DNA of 64,000 nucleotides from positions 434,001-498,000 of the forward strand of contig CAWJPW010000001.1 in assembly GCA_963844845.1 (NCBI GenBank), written 5' to 3'. The notes under the pieces are model-generated. The model searched no databases. It saw only the letters and a program-made list of their open reading frames with translations, and was not told the origin of the DNA. Both the position numbers and the translations under genes were made by a program. Shown here piece after piece: positions 9,275 to 17,145 of the stretch (position 1 is the first letter of the stretch; every line of letters begins with the position of its first letter). The stretch comes from CAWJPW01 sp963844845. GTDB taxonomy: Bacteria; Acidobacteriota; Thermoanaerobaculia; Thermoanaerobaculales; Sulfomarinibacteraceae.

Positions 9275-10534
9275 ATGAAACGCTCTTCAGTCGTCGTTGC
9301 GGCCCTGGTCGGGCTGCTGCTCGCCATTGCCGGCCCCGCCAGGGCCGACTACCAGGCCGGCATGGAGGCCTACGCCCGTGGCGATTACCCGACCGCCGCC
9401 AAGGAGTTCGGCGCCGTGGCGCAGGCACACCCTGACGACCCCCAGTTCGCCATCGCCTTCCACATGCTCGGACTCACCCAGCTCAAGCTGGAAGACAGCG
9501 ACGCGGCCGTCGCCAACCTCGCCCACGCCGTCAAGCTCGACGGCGGCAACGCCGAGTTCGCCCTCGGCCTAGGCCAGGCGTTGCTCAGCACCGGCGACGC
9601 CAAGCGCGCGTTCAGCGTCCTGAAGGGCATCGACCCGGCGGGCCTCCCCGAGGCCAAGCGCACACCCCACGCGCTCCTCCTGGCCTCGGCGGCTCTCAAG
9701 AGCAAGCGAGGCAAAGACGCCGTCGCCGCTCTCCAGACGCGGCTCGCCGCAGTCCCTGACGAGCCTGTTCTTCACCGCGCTCTCGGCTCGACCTACTACC
9801 ATCTCGGGCGCCGCGACGAGGCGTTCGAGGCCTTCGCTGCCGCTTTCGCCGCCGACCCGTACGACACCGTGAGCGGTCGTGCCGCCGTGAGGATCGGCCT
9901 GTCCCTGGCGGCCCGCGCCGACGACGCCAAGACCAGCGGCCAGCTCTACGCTCAAATCACTGAGCTCTCGACCACCCTGGCCGAGCACTCTCCCGGCGCG
10001 GAGACCGCGCTGCTCGCCGGTGACGCGGCCCTCGGTTCTCACGACTTCGCCACCGCGCTCACCTGGTTCGAAAAAGCGCAGGCGGAGGGGCCAGCCGACC
10101 CTGCGGTGCTCCTCTCTATCGGCCGGGCGCTCGGCGAGCTCGGCCGTCCGGACGACGCGGTGGCGGCCTACGAGCAGGCGCTGGCGACCTCTCCCGAACC
10201 CGAGCTCGCCAGACGAATCTACAGCCGGATGGGCGCCCTCTGTGCCACCCAGCTCGATTTCGACCGGGCCATCCCGGCCTACGAGAAAGCCGGCAGGACC
10301 AAGCGGGCCGACGAGCTCCGCACGCTGCGCGAGCAGTACGGCGACGCGGCGGCACAGCGGCGTGATCTGGCCATCCAGGCGACCAAGCTCGAGGAGATGG
10401 GCCAGCGACTCGAAGACCTCGGCGAGGAGGAGGGTGCTACCAAGGTTCGCGAGCGCATCGCCTACATCAACCGGCAGATCGACGCCATCGACCGCAACCT
10501 CGCACGGGTCAGGCAGGTGCTGCGGCAGGACTGA
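9275..10534 (+). CDS. Exported TPR protein
   Basis: This 419-residue protein begins with a clear signal peptide (Lys-Arg, then VVVAALVGLLLAIAGPARA, cleavage before DYQAG). It then has about eight TPR units through residue 350, for example DYQAGMEAYARGDYPTAAKEF and DAVAAYEQALATSPEPELA. The last 70 residues are helical and charged, like a coiled coil (AAAQRRDLAIQATKLEEM). TPR proteins of this kind act as periplasmic scaffolds. The ATG at 9275 follows GGGAGGG; an in-frame GTG 15 bases earlier would place extra residues before the signal peptide. The cyclotransferase gene follows after 29 bases, so they may form one transcript. Partner unknown. Confidence 0.8.
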   Translation: MKRSSVVVAALVGLLLAIAGPARADYQAGMEAYARGDYPTAAKEFGAVAQAHPDDPQFAIAFHMLGLTQLKLEDSDAAVANLAHAVKLDGGNAEFALGLGQALLSTGDAKRAFSVLKGIDPAGLPEAKRTPHALLLASAALKSKRGKDAVAALQTRLAAVPDEPVLHRALGSTYYHLGRRDEAFEAFAAAFAADPYDTVSGRAAVRIGLSLAARADDAKTSGQLYAQITELSTTLAEHSPGAETALLAGDAALGSHDFATALTWFEKAQAEGPADPAVLLSIGRALGELGRPDDAVAAYEQALATSPEPELARRIYSRMGALCATQLDFDRAIPAYEKAGRTKRADELRTLREQYGDAAAQRRDLAIQATKLEEMGQRLEDLGEEEGATKVRERIAYINRQIDAIDRNLARVRQVLRQD

Positions 10535-10563
10535 GCTACGCCCCGGCGTGGCATCATGGGGTC

Positions 10564-11385
10564 GTGCGAACCTCGCTTCCCTGCCGCGTGGCCTTGCTCT
10601 CCCTGCTGCTCGCGACAACCGCCGGGGCGCAGACGACTCCGGTGTGCGGCTACCAGGTGGTCAACATCTTTCCCCACGACCCCGGCGCATTCACCGAGGG
10701 CCTCATCTTCGTCGACGGCAGCCTGTACGAGAGCACCGGGCTGTACGGCTCCTCGTCGCTGCGCCGGCTAGACCTCACCAGCGGGGTCGTTCTCCAGCAC
10801 ACCGACCTCGCGGCCGACGAGTTCGGCGAGGGTCTCGCAGCGATCGGCAACCTCCTCTACCAGCTCACCTGGCGTGAGTACACCGGCCACGTCTACGACC
10901 GCTCCAGCTTCGCCCTGCTCGACACGTTCACCTACGGCTCCGAGGGCTGGGGACTCACCTTCGACGGCAGCCACCTGATTCGCAGTGACGGCACCGCCAC
11001 CCTCGAACTGCTCAACCCGGCGGCGCTGACGCCCACCGGGACCCTTGCGGTACACGACAGCAACGGCCCGGTCATCCGACTGAACGAGCTGGAGTGGGTG
11101 GCCGGCGAGCTCTTCGCCAACGTCTGGCTCACCGACAGCATCGCCCGCATCAACCCCGCGACCGGGACAGTGACTACCTACATCGACCTCGCCGGCCTGC
11201 GGCCCAGCGCCGGGCCGGACGCCGAGGTCCTCAACGGCATCGCCTACGACCGCGGCACCGGCCGTCTCTTCGTCACCGGTAAGTGGTGGTCGTGGCTGTT
11301 CGAGATCACCCTCCCCGACTGTCCCCTCGCCGTTGTGTTCGCCGACGACTTCGAGACCGGCGACCCCTCACGCTGGAGCCCCTGA
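10564..11385 (+). CDS. Secreted glutaminyl-peptide cyclotransferase
   Basis: This 273-residue protein matches the plant/bacterial-type glutamine cyclotransferase family (PF05096, five-bladed propeller). It converts N-terminal Gln of peptides to pyroglutamate. Conserved segments include VNIFPHDPGAFTEGLIF, LYESTGLYGSSSLR, EFGEGLAAIG, LTFDGSHLIRSDG, LNELEWV and LNGIAYD. The N-terminus is a Sec signal peptide ending near TAGAQ. After the propeller the protein ends in VVFADDFETGDPSRWSP. That tail is shared in pattern with the beta-helix protein at 48141-49619 and is not part of the enzyme fold. Start is GTG 10564; no other start suits the signal peptide. Confidence 0.85.
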   Translation: MRTSLPCRVALLSLLLATTAGAQTTPVCGYQVVNIFPHDPGAFTEGLIFVDGSLYESTGLYGSSSLRRLDLTSGVVLQHTDLAADEFGEGLAAIGNLLYQLTWREYTGHVYDRSSFALLDTFTYGSEGWGLTFDGSHLIRSDGTATLELLNPAALTPTGTLAVHDSNGPVIRLNELEWVAGELFANVWLTDSIARINPATGTVTTYIDLAGLRPSAGPDAEVLNGIAYDRGTGRLFVTGKWWSWLFEITLPDCPLAVVFADDFETGDPSRWSP

Positions 11386-11647
11386 CCCGCCCAGCGCGCC
11401 TCGGCCCCCGCACCCATCGAGGGTGCGCCAGAGGATGGTGGAGTGTATGCCCCGCTCGCGCGCGCCGCGGCCCGAGTCGCCGCCGCGGCAGCGCCGCGCT
11501 TCGCGGCGCTGGCTCTCCTCGGCAGGTCGGCTGTATCGGCGGCGCCCCCCGTCGATCTGCCTCGCTTCAGCGCGGACCTGCCGCTGACGACGCCCGCGAG
11601 GGCACGTCACGTCTCGAGCCTCCGGCACAGCCCCCTGGTCTCCCTGG

Positions 11648-11699
11648 GTGTTGCACTGCCTGTTGCACCGCAACACCTGTGTTGCAACAGTCGCAACAC
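11648..11699. promoter_or_regulatory. Cluster of TGTTGC/GCAACA palindromes
   Basis: Within 52 bases there are six half-sites. They include the perfect 10-bp palindrome TGTTGCAACA (11680-11689), TGTTGC-acc-GCAACA (11661-11675), and single GTGTTGCA and GCAACAC copies at the edges. Such clustering suggests several dimers of one regulator binding here. The cluster lies about 85-135 bases upstream of a sigma-54-like motif, the usual distance for enhancer sites. Confidence 0.5.
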
Positions 11700-11781
11700 C
11701 TCCGGCCACGTCCCGATCCCGCCGGCCGCCGCGCCGGGCCCCCGTGCACCGGCCGGCGACCGCCCGCCATCGTTTTCTACC

Positions 11782-11797
11782 CGGTGTGGATCTTGCA
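11782..11797 (+). promoter_or_regulatory. Possible sigma-54 promoter of the DUF3857-rhodanese operon
   Basis: CGGTGTGGATCTTGCA has GG and GC exactly 10 bases apart and a perfect TTGCA at -12. The -24 half matches only at GG and the G at its seventh position. The start codon is 37 bases downstream with a good ribosome site, and palindromes lie upstream. Chance matches are frequent in GC-rich DNA. Confidence 0.35.
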
Positions 11798-11833
11798 ACC
11801 GAGGGTTGGCGGACGAGCTCCCGGAGGTGGCCC

Positions 11834-14800
11834 ATGCAGTGTGCACGGAGTGTCCGAGCGGCCCTTCCCCTCCTGCTCGGCTTGGTTGCTGTGGCTACCG
11901 GGGCCACCTCTCCAGCTACCGCTCGGGGGCCGGGCGGCGACGGCATGGTTCTGCTCGATGACGAGGTGACGGTGGTGGCCGCCACAGGTGCCTCCACCAC
12001 CACCGTCCACCGCATCCTGAAGCCCACAACCGAGCGCGGCGCTCAACACGTCGCGAAGATCGTCTACCCCTACCGCTCCTCGACCGAGACGGTGCGGGTG
12101 GTGTCGGCTCACCGCACCACAGCTGACGGCCGTACGTTCCCGCTGCCCGAAAATGCCTGCGTGGTCGAAACGCCACAGCCACTCGCCGACGAGCACTGCT
12201 ATACGGATCTGGCGCAGCTCGTCCTGCCGTTTCCGGGGGTCCGCCCGGGAGACACGGTGGAGTACGTGCTCGAGAAGGACTCGGCCGCCGCGATTCCGGG
12301 GCACTACTCGGCCTTCATCGCAGTGGCGGATCTCTGGCCCACGGTCGACTTCCGACGCGAGGTCGAGCTTCCGTCGGGGTGGGGCCGCCGAGCCCGCGTT
12401 CGCTCCCTGGGCCTCGCCGGTCTCGAGCCCGCGATCGATCACCGCCCGGACGGCGCCACCGTGCTGCGCTGGGAGATGACGGACACCGCAGCGGTCAAGC
12501 TCGAGCGGGCGCGTCAGCCGATCCGTCAGGGCGGTCCCGGGGTCTGGCTGAGCACGCTCGAGAGCTGGGCGGAGGTGGGCCGGTGGTACGCCGATCTGGT
12601 TTCGGACTGCGACCAGCTCGGCCCCGAGCTGAAGGCGCTCGTGGACGCGCGGACTCGGACCTTGGCCGACCCGGCGGACATCGTGCGCACGCTCCATTTC
12701 GAGGTCTCGAACCGCGTCGGCTTCCTCGGTCTCGAGCTCGGCCTGAGCTCGTTCTGCCCCCGCCCCGCCATCGAGGTCTGGCAGAGCGGCTTCGGTGACT
12801 GCAAGGAGACCGCCAACCTCCTCCGCGCCATGCTCGCCCGGGCCGGCGTGCCCACGCACCTGGTCCTGGTCAACACCCGGCACGCCGGTCGGATCGAGAC
12901 CTCGGTCCCTAGCCACCTGCAGTTCAACCACGTCCTCCTGGCGATCCCGCAGGGAGACGGCACCATGCTCTTCTGCGACCCGACCGTGCGGGGTCTCCCG
13001 GCCGGCGAGCTCCCACCGGGCGTCGCTGGTCGTCCCGCCCTTCTCGTGGAGAACCCGGGCGGTCGCCTCATCGAGCTCCCTCCGGCGATTGCCGGAGACC
13101 TTCTCCTCGATTTCGACCTCACGCTGGTCGCGGACGGCCATCTCCAGGGCTGGCTCTCCTTGGCGGCGGATGCTTACCAATCCTCGCTGGCGGTGGCCCA
13201 TCTACTCGCCTCATCGGCCGACGGTAGCGCCGGCGGCGCTCGTGATCTCCTCGCCGGGCTCTTCGCCGAGCCCGAGGTGCTCGAGGTCCGTGTCGACAAA
13301 TCACTCGCCGGGGAGCTGCCCCGATCGGCCGCCCTGTTCTTCCGGGCGCGGGCTCCGGTGGAGGGGACTGGGGTTCGCCTTCGCGTGCCCGTCACGCCAT
13401 CACTCCTGCCCCGGCTGGGTCCCGACGAGCAGCGCGAAACGCCCTACTTCCAGCACCTCGGGTCCACCAAGGTGACGATCACCTACCGTCTGCCGCAGGG
13501 TTGGCAAATGCGGGGAGAACCCCCGACGGCGCTCGATGTCGACACCGGCTACCTCGGCGTCCACGCCCAATGGAGCGCCTCCGACGCCACGCTCACCGCC
13601 CGGGTACACCACGCGACCACCAGCAGCCTCGTCGCGCCGGCCGCGTGGGTGAGCTGCGTCCGAGCGATGAGCAGCCTGCAGGCATGGCTCGCCACGCCGG
13701 TGCTGGCGGAGCCGGGGACGGGCGCCATCTCCACGGGGCCTGCAGAGGCCGCGACCATGCCGCGGCTCACAACCGGCCGCGCCCAGCTGCAGCTCGTGGA
13801 CTCCATGTTCCCCCGCGACGACGACCCCGGGCAGCGCCGGGCGGCGCTACGCCTCGTCCAGAAGTGGTTCGCGGGCGACCACGCTGCGGCGCTGGAGGCA
13901 GGTCTCGAGCAGGCCGTTCTCGACCAGGAGGAAGGCCGGCCGGAGCGGTCGGTCGCCGCCGTCCGCGTCCTGCTCGAGCAGCACGGCGCCGCCGTGGATG
14001 CCGAGCTGCGGGGCTGGGCTGAGCACCTCCTGGCAGGCGGCCTGCGGGAGTGCGGCGACGGGGAAGCAGCGCGGGAGATCTACGACCGACTCTCCCGCCA
14101 ACCGGATCTCTCCGCCACCCGCCGCGGCTGGGCCTCCGCCCGGGCCGCCGACCTGCGCCTCGCCAACGAGCCGCTGGTGGCGGCGGCGATCCTCGCCGAG
14201 GCCCTCCGGCTGGAGTCGCCCGCGCTGGAGCAGCAGATCGCGTTGATGGCCCGTCTCGAGATCGCCGGTGTACCCGGGACCGCGCTCGACGCCCGCCTCG
14301 ACGATGTCTGCGCACGCTTTCCCCAGCGTGCCCTCGATGTCCACGCCCGGCTCATCTACGAGGTGAGTAGGCAGCTGGATCAGGGGCGCTTTGCCGCGGC
14401 CGACACCCTGCTGCGGATTCTCGAGCGGCGGGTCGAGCCGGGCTCGCCGGTGCAGGCCCTGGCGGGCGAGGTGCGGCGCACCCGGGCAATGGCCGACAGC
14501 GGCCTGCGCTGCCACGAGATCGCCGCGACCATCGCCCGCTACCTCGAGGCCACTCCCCCGCCCTGGTGGGGCGACGTTCCATCTCCCGCGACCGGCCGTG
14601 ACCGCCTCGTTGCGGCTCTGCAGCGCTTCGACCGCGAGCCGGGCTCACGGGAGTTCGTACGGGGCAGCCTCGAGCTTCTCACCAGCGCGAGCGTCGCACC
14701 CGACTTCTTCACCTTCCTGCTTCGGCGGAGTGCCGATCACATGCGTCTCCCGGGTGGTGACGACGAGCTGTTGCGGCGGCTCGAGCAGTGGCGGGCTCGG

Positions 14801-14842
14801 CTGGAGGAGGACAGCACCGGCGACAAGGAGGTAGCACGATGA
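11834..14842 (+). CDS. DUF3857 / transglutaminase-like exported protein
   Basis: This 1002-residue protein has a signal peptide (RSVRAALPLLLGLVAVATGA). A DUF3857 domain follows at about residues 45-220, then a transglutaminase-like cysteine-protease fold near 270-410. The catalytic Cys is in GFGDCKETA, the His in QFNHVLLA and the Asp in FCDPT. The C-terminal 400 residues are helical and contain TPR-like pairs. Proteins with this order are found in Bacteroidetes and Acidobacteria and are thought to act on peptides or polysaccharide-linked substrates at the cell surface; the substrate is not known. The ATG at 11834 has GGAGG seven bases upstream. The stop overlaps the start of the rhodanese gene by 4 bases, so the two are coupled. 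Confidence 0.87.
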   Translation: MQCARSVRAALPLLLGLVAVATGATSPATARGPGGDGMVLLDDEVTVVAATGASTTTVHRILKPTTERGAQHVAKIVYPYRSSTETVRVVSAHRTTADGRTFPLPENACVVETPQPLADEHCYTDLAQLVLPFPGVRPGDTVEYVLEKDSAAAIPGHYSAFIAVADLWPTVDFRREVELPSGWGRRARVRSLGLAGLEPAIDHRPDGATVLRWEMTDTAAVKLERARQPIRQGGPGVWLSTLESWAEVGRWYADLVSDCDQLGPELKALVDARTRTLADPADIVRTLHFEVSNRVGFLGLELGLSSFCPRPAIEVWQSGFGDCKETANLLRAMLARAGVPTHLVLVNTRHAGRIETSVPSHLQFNHVLLAIPQGDGTMLFCDPTVRGLPAGELPPGVAGRPALLVENPGGRLIELPPAIAGDLLLDFDLTLVADGHLQGWLSLAADAYQSSLAVAHLLASSADGSAGGARDLLAGLFAEPEVLEVRVDKSLAGELPRSAALFFRARAPVEGTGVRLRVPVTPSLLPRLGPDEQRETPYFQHLGSTKVTITYRLPQGWQMRGEPPTALDVDTGYLGVHAQWSASDATLTARVHHATTSSLVAPAAWVSCVRAMSSLQAWLATPVLAEPGTGAISTGPAEAATMPRLTTGRAQLQLVDSMFPRDDDPGQRRAALRLVQKWFAGDHAAALEAGLEQAVLDQEEGRPERSVAAVRVLLEQHGAAVDAELRGWAEHLLAGGLRECGDGEAAREIYDRLSRQPDLSATRRGWASARAADLRLANEPLVAAAILAEALRLESPALEQQIALMARLEIAGVPGTALDARLDDVCARFPQRALDVHARLIYEVSRQLDQGRFAAADTLLRILERRVEPGSPVQALAGEVRRTRAMADSGLRCHEIAATIARYLEATPPPWWGDVPSPATGRDRLVAALQRFDREPGSREFVRGSLELLTSASVAPDFFTFLLRRSADHMRLPGGDDELLRRLEQWRARLEEDSTGDKEVAR

Positions 14843-15945
14843 GGAAGCTGGCTGGAATCGGAGCCTGTGGGACGGCCCTGGTGCTGCTCTGTCTGCTCAC
14901 CGCCGCATCCCCACTGTGGGCCGTGGGCGGCGAGACCAGCGCCCCGGCCTGGAGCATCGCGCCCTGGATGCAGAACACCAACGAGCCTTACAAGGGCTAC
15001 GTGCGCGGCTGGGCCCTGATCGGCCCCGAGGAGCTCAAGCGCGCCATGGACCTGCAGAAGGCGTGGCACTCGAAGATCCCCCTCGCCGACGGCACGATGC
15101 CGACGGCCGATCCCAAGCTGGTGATCGTCGATGTGGGTCAGCCGACAACGCAGTACCGGGTGGACGGTCACATCCCCGGCGCCATCAACATCTGGCGCCC
15201 GGACTACGAGTCCGCCGAGACGCATTGGGGCATCCGCGGCGAAGACCTCATGAACCGGGCCGACTTCGAGGCCTTCCTGCGCACCCTCGGCATCGACAAC
15301 GACAGCATGGTGGTGTGGTACGACCACAAGTACGACGCCACCCGCCTGTGGTGGGCGTGCAAGCTGTACGGCCTCGAGACGCGGGTGCTGGACGGCGGTC
15401 TCAAGGCGTGGAAGGGCGCCGGCTACGAGATCGACCGGATCGCCTCGGCGGACCACCCCGGCGACGGCACCGTCACGCTAAACGGATGGGGGCAACCCTA
15501 CCTCAAGGTGGGGCGGGACGCCGTCTGGAAGTGCAAGGACGATCCCCGATGGTCGGTGTGGGACATCCGTAGCGAGGACGAGTGGACCGGCGCCCGCAAA
15601 CGGGTTCGGCGCCCTGGCCACATTCCCTGGCAGAGGGAGGGCTGGCACTCCTGGAAGGACGTCCACGGCGAGGACGGAGGCTTCCTCCCCGCCGCCGAGC
15701 TGGCGAGCTACATCGACCGTATCGGGATCAAGCCCACCGACCACAACGTCTTCTTCTGCCAGTCGGGGGTGCGGGTGACGCAGACCTTGTTCGCCCTCTA
15801 CCTGAACGGTTGGCCGCTGGAGCACCTCCACATCTTCGACTCGTCGATGATCGGCTGGGGCAACTCCCCCGACCTGCCGGTGGTGGACGGCGAGGGCAAG
15901 CCGGTGGCCGCGGAGGATGCGCGGGAGATGGAGGTCAAGAATTGA
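14839..15945 (+). CDS. Exported thiosulfate sulfurtransferase (tandem rhodanese)
   Basis: This 368-residue protein has a signal peptide (ACGTALVLLCLLTAASPLWA) and two rhodanese domains. The first (about 65-200) contains VDVGQPTTQYRVDGHIPGAI but no active-site Cys in the loop (VVWYDHKYDAT), so it is structural. The second (about 220-350) has the persulfide Cys in FFCQSGVRVTQ and the DIRSEDEW motif. This is the usual arrangement of tandem sulfurtransferases, which move sulfane sulfur from thiosulfate to a thiol acceptor. AAGGAGG precedes the ATG, which overlaps the DUF3857 stop by 4 bases. A hairpin terminator follows. Periplasmic sulfur handling is inferred from the signal peptide. Confidence 0.9.
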   Translation: MRKLAGIGACGTALVLLCLLTAASPLWAVGGETSAPAWSIAPWMQNTNEPYKGYVRGWALIGPEELKRAMDLQKAWHSKIPLADGTMPTADPKLVIVDVGQPTTQYRVDGHIPGAINIWRPDYESAETHWGIRGEDLMNRADFEAFLRTLGIDNDSMVVWYDHKYDATRLWWACKLYGLETRVLDGGLKAWKGAGYEIDRIASADHPGDGTVTLNGWGQPYLKVGRDAVWKCKDDPRWSVWDIRSEDEWTGARKRVRRPGHIPWQREGWHSWKDVHGEDGGFLPAAELASYIDRIGIKPTDHNVFFCQSGVRVTQTLFALYLNGWPLEHLHIFDSSMIGWGNSPDLPVVDGEGKPVAAEDAREMEVKN

Positions 15946-15970
15946 CCTCCGACGGCTCTTGGTGAGGGGG

Positions 15971-15996
15971 AGAGGCCCGTTCTGGGCCTCTTCTTC
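15971..15996 (+). terminator. Terminator after the rhodanese gene
   Basis: An 8-bp stem (AGAGGCCC with GGGCCTCT) closes a GTTCT loop and is followed by a T/C-rich run (TCTTCC, then TTTCTC). It lies 25 bases after the stop codon. Confidence 0.75.
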
Positions 15997-16077
15997 CCTC
16001 CTGTTTCTCGGCGTCGTGCCTCCCCTGCCTTCACTCTCTGGTCGAGGGAGGCAGGCGGTGCCTGGTAGGGTCGGAAG

Positions 16078-17145
16078 ATGAACCTGCTCGAAAAGGTGCG
16101 CGAGCGGTGGCGTCAGCGGCCGCCGCAGCTGGACTGGGTGCAGCTGGAGGTCAGCACCCGTTGCAACGCCTCGTGCGCCTACTGCCCCCGCTCGGCCGGC
16201 GGTGCGGCCTGGCGGGAGCGCGACCTGCCCCACGACCTCCTCGACGAGCTCATCCCCGGCCTCGCGCGGACTCGCTACGTCCACCTCCAGGGCTGGGGGG
16301 AGCCACTCCTCCACCCCCGTTTCTTCGACATGGTCAATCGTCTGCGCGCCGCCGGCCGCCAGGTGGGCACGACCAGCAACGGTCTACTCCTCGACCGCAC
16401 CGCAGCGCGAGCCCTGGTGGCGGCAGGCGTCGAGGTGGTGGCGCTTTCGGTGGCCGGGTCCGACGCGGCGGCGAACGACGTCGTCCGCCGAGGGGCGCCG
16501 CTGGAGCGCGTGGTCGCCGCGGCGCGAGCGCTGCGCGACGCGCGCGCCGGTAGCGACCGCCCTCGCATCCACCTCGCCTACATGCTGCTGCGCTCCGGCC
16601 TCGACTCCATCCAGCGCCTGCCCGAGCTGGTGGCGAAGACCGGGGCCGATGAAGTTGTGGTGAGCACGCTCTCGCTGATCACGCACTCCGAGCTCGTGCC
16701 CGAAGCGATTCTCGCCGACGACGGCGAGACCCTTCGAGAGGTGCGGAACCGACTCGCCGCGGTGGAAGGGGAGGTCGAACGAGGCGGCGCGCGTGTCAGC
16801 TTCGAGCTCCTCTCGCCGTTGGCTCCGCCGGGCGCATGCGCCGAGAGCCCTACCCGCTCGGTCTTCGTCGCCGCCGACGGTGGTGTACACCCCTGCGTGC
16901 TCACCGGCCTGCCGCTGGACGACCCCCTTCCGTCGTTCACCTGGGACGGCGGGACACCTCGCGAACGCTTCTCGTACGGCACCCTCCACTCCGCCGGCCT
17001 CGGCTCCGCCTGGCGCGCCTCGCCCGGCCGCGACTTCCGCGAGCGGCTGGCGTCGACAGGAACGGCGCCACCTTCGTGCGAGACCTGCCTCAAACGCCAC
17101 CGGTCTCCGCTTCATCCCCGGGTCGACCTGGTTCCGGTGCTGTGA
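16078..17145 (+). CDS. Radical SAM protein with SPASM-like C-terminus
   Basis: This 355-residue protein has the radical SAM cluster motif CNASCAYC (CxxxCxxC, residues 29-36), a glycine-rich GWGEPLLHP segment, and a TSNG beta-strand for SAM binding. The C-terminal part has further cysteines (GACAES, HPCVL, CETCLKRH) as in SPASM/twitch auxiliary-cluster domains. This suggests a peptide- or cofactor-modifying enzyme, or an MoaA-like relative. No substrate peptide gene is visible next to it. Its last 56 bases overlap the 3' end of the convergent NrfD-cytochrome gene, an unusually long overlap of coding ends. The start at ATG 16078 lacks a strong Shine-Dalgarno but is the only good start before the domain. 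Confidence 0.85.
   Translation: MNLLEKVRERWRQRPPQLDWVQLEVSTRCNASCAYCPRSAGGAAWRERDLPHDLLDELIPGLARTRYVHLQGWGEPLLHPRFFDMVNRLRAAGRQVGTTSNGLLLDRTAARALVAAGVEVVALSVAGSDAAANDVVRRGAPLERVVAAARALRDARAGSDRPRIHLAYMLLRSGLDSIQRLPELVAKTGADEVVVSTLSLITHSELVPEAILADDGETLREVRNRLAAVEGEVERGGARVSFELLSPLAPPGACAESPTRSVFVAADGGVHPCVLTGLPLDDPLPSFTWDGGTPRERFSYGTLHSAGLGSAWRASPGRDFRERLASTGTAPPSCETCLKRHRSPLHPRVDLVPVL

Larger units (their letters stand above)
11386..11833. other. Intergenic region with palindrome cluster upstream of the DUF3857 gene
   Basis: These 448 bases lie between the cyclotransferase gene and the DUF3857 gene. Overlapping open frames exist on both strands, but none has family features or a ribosome site. 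The notable content is a dense cluster of GTTGC/GCAAC half-sites and a sigma-54-like motif nearer the gene, listed separately. Confidence 0.5.

Noticed and set aside
11443..11961. Plus-strand ORF of 172 codons with an Ala-rich, signal-like N-terminus
   Set aside because: It overlaps the start of the DUF3857 gene, has no ribosome site and turns into Pro/Arg-rich sequence. The Ala-rich start reflects GC-rich DNA.
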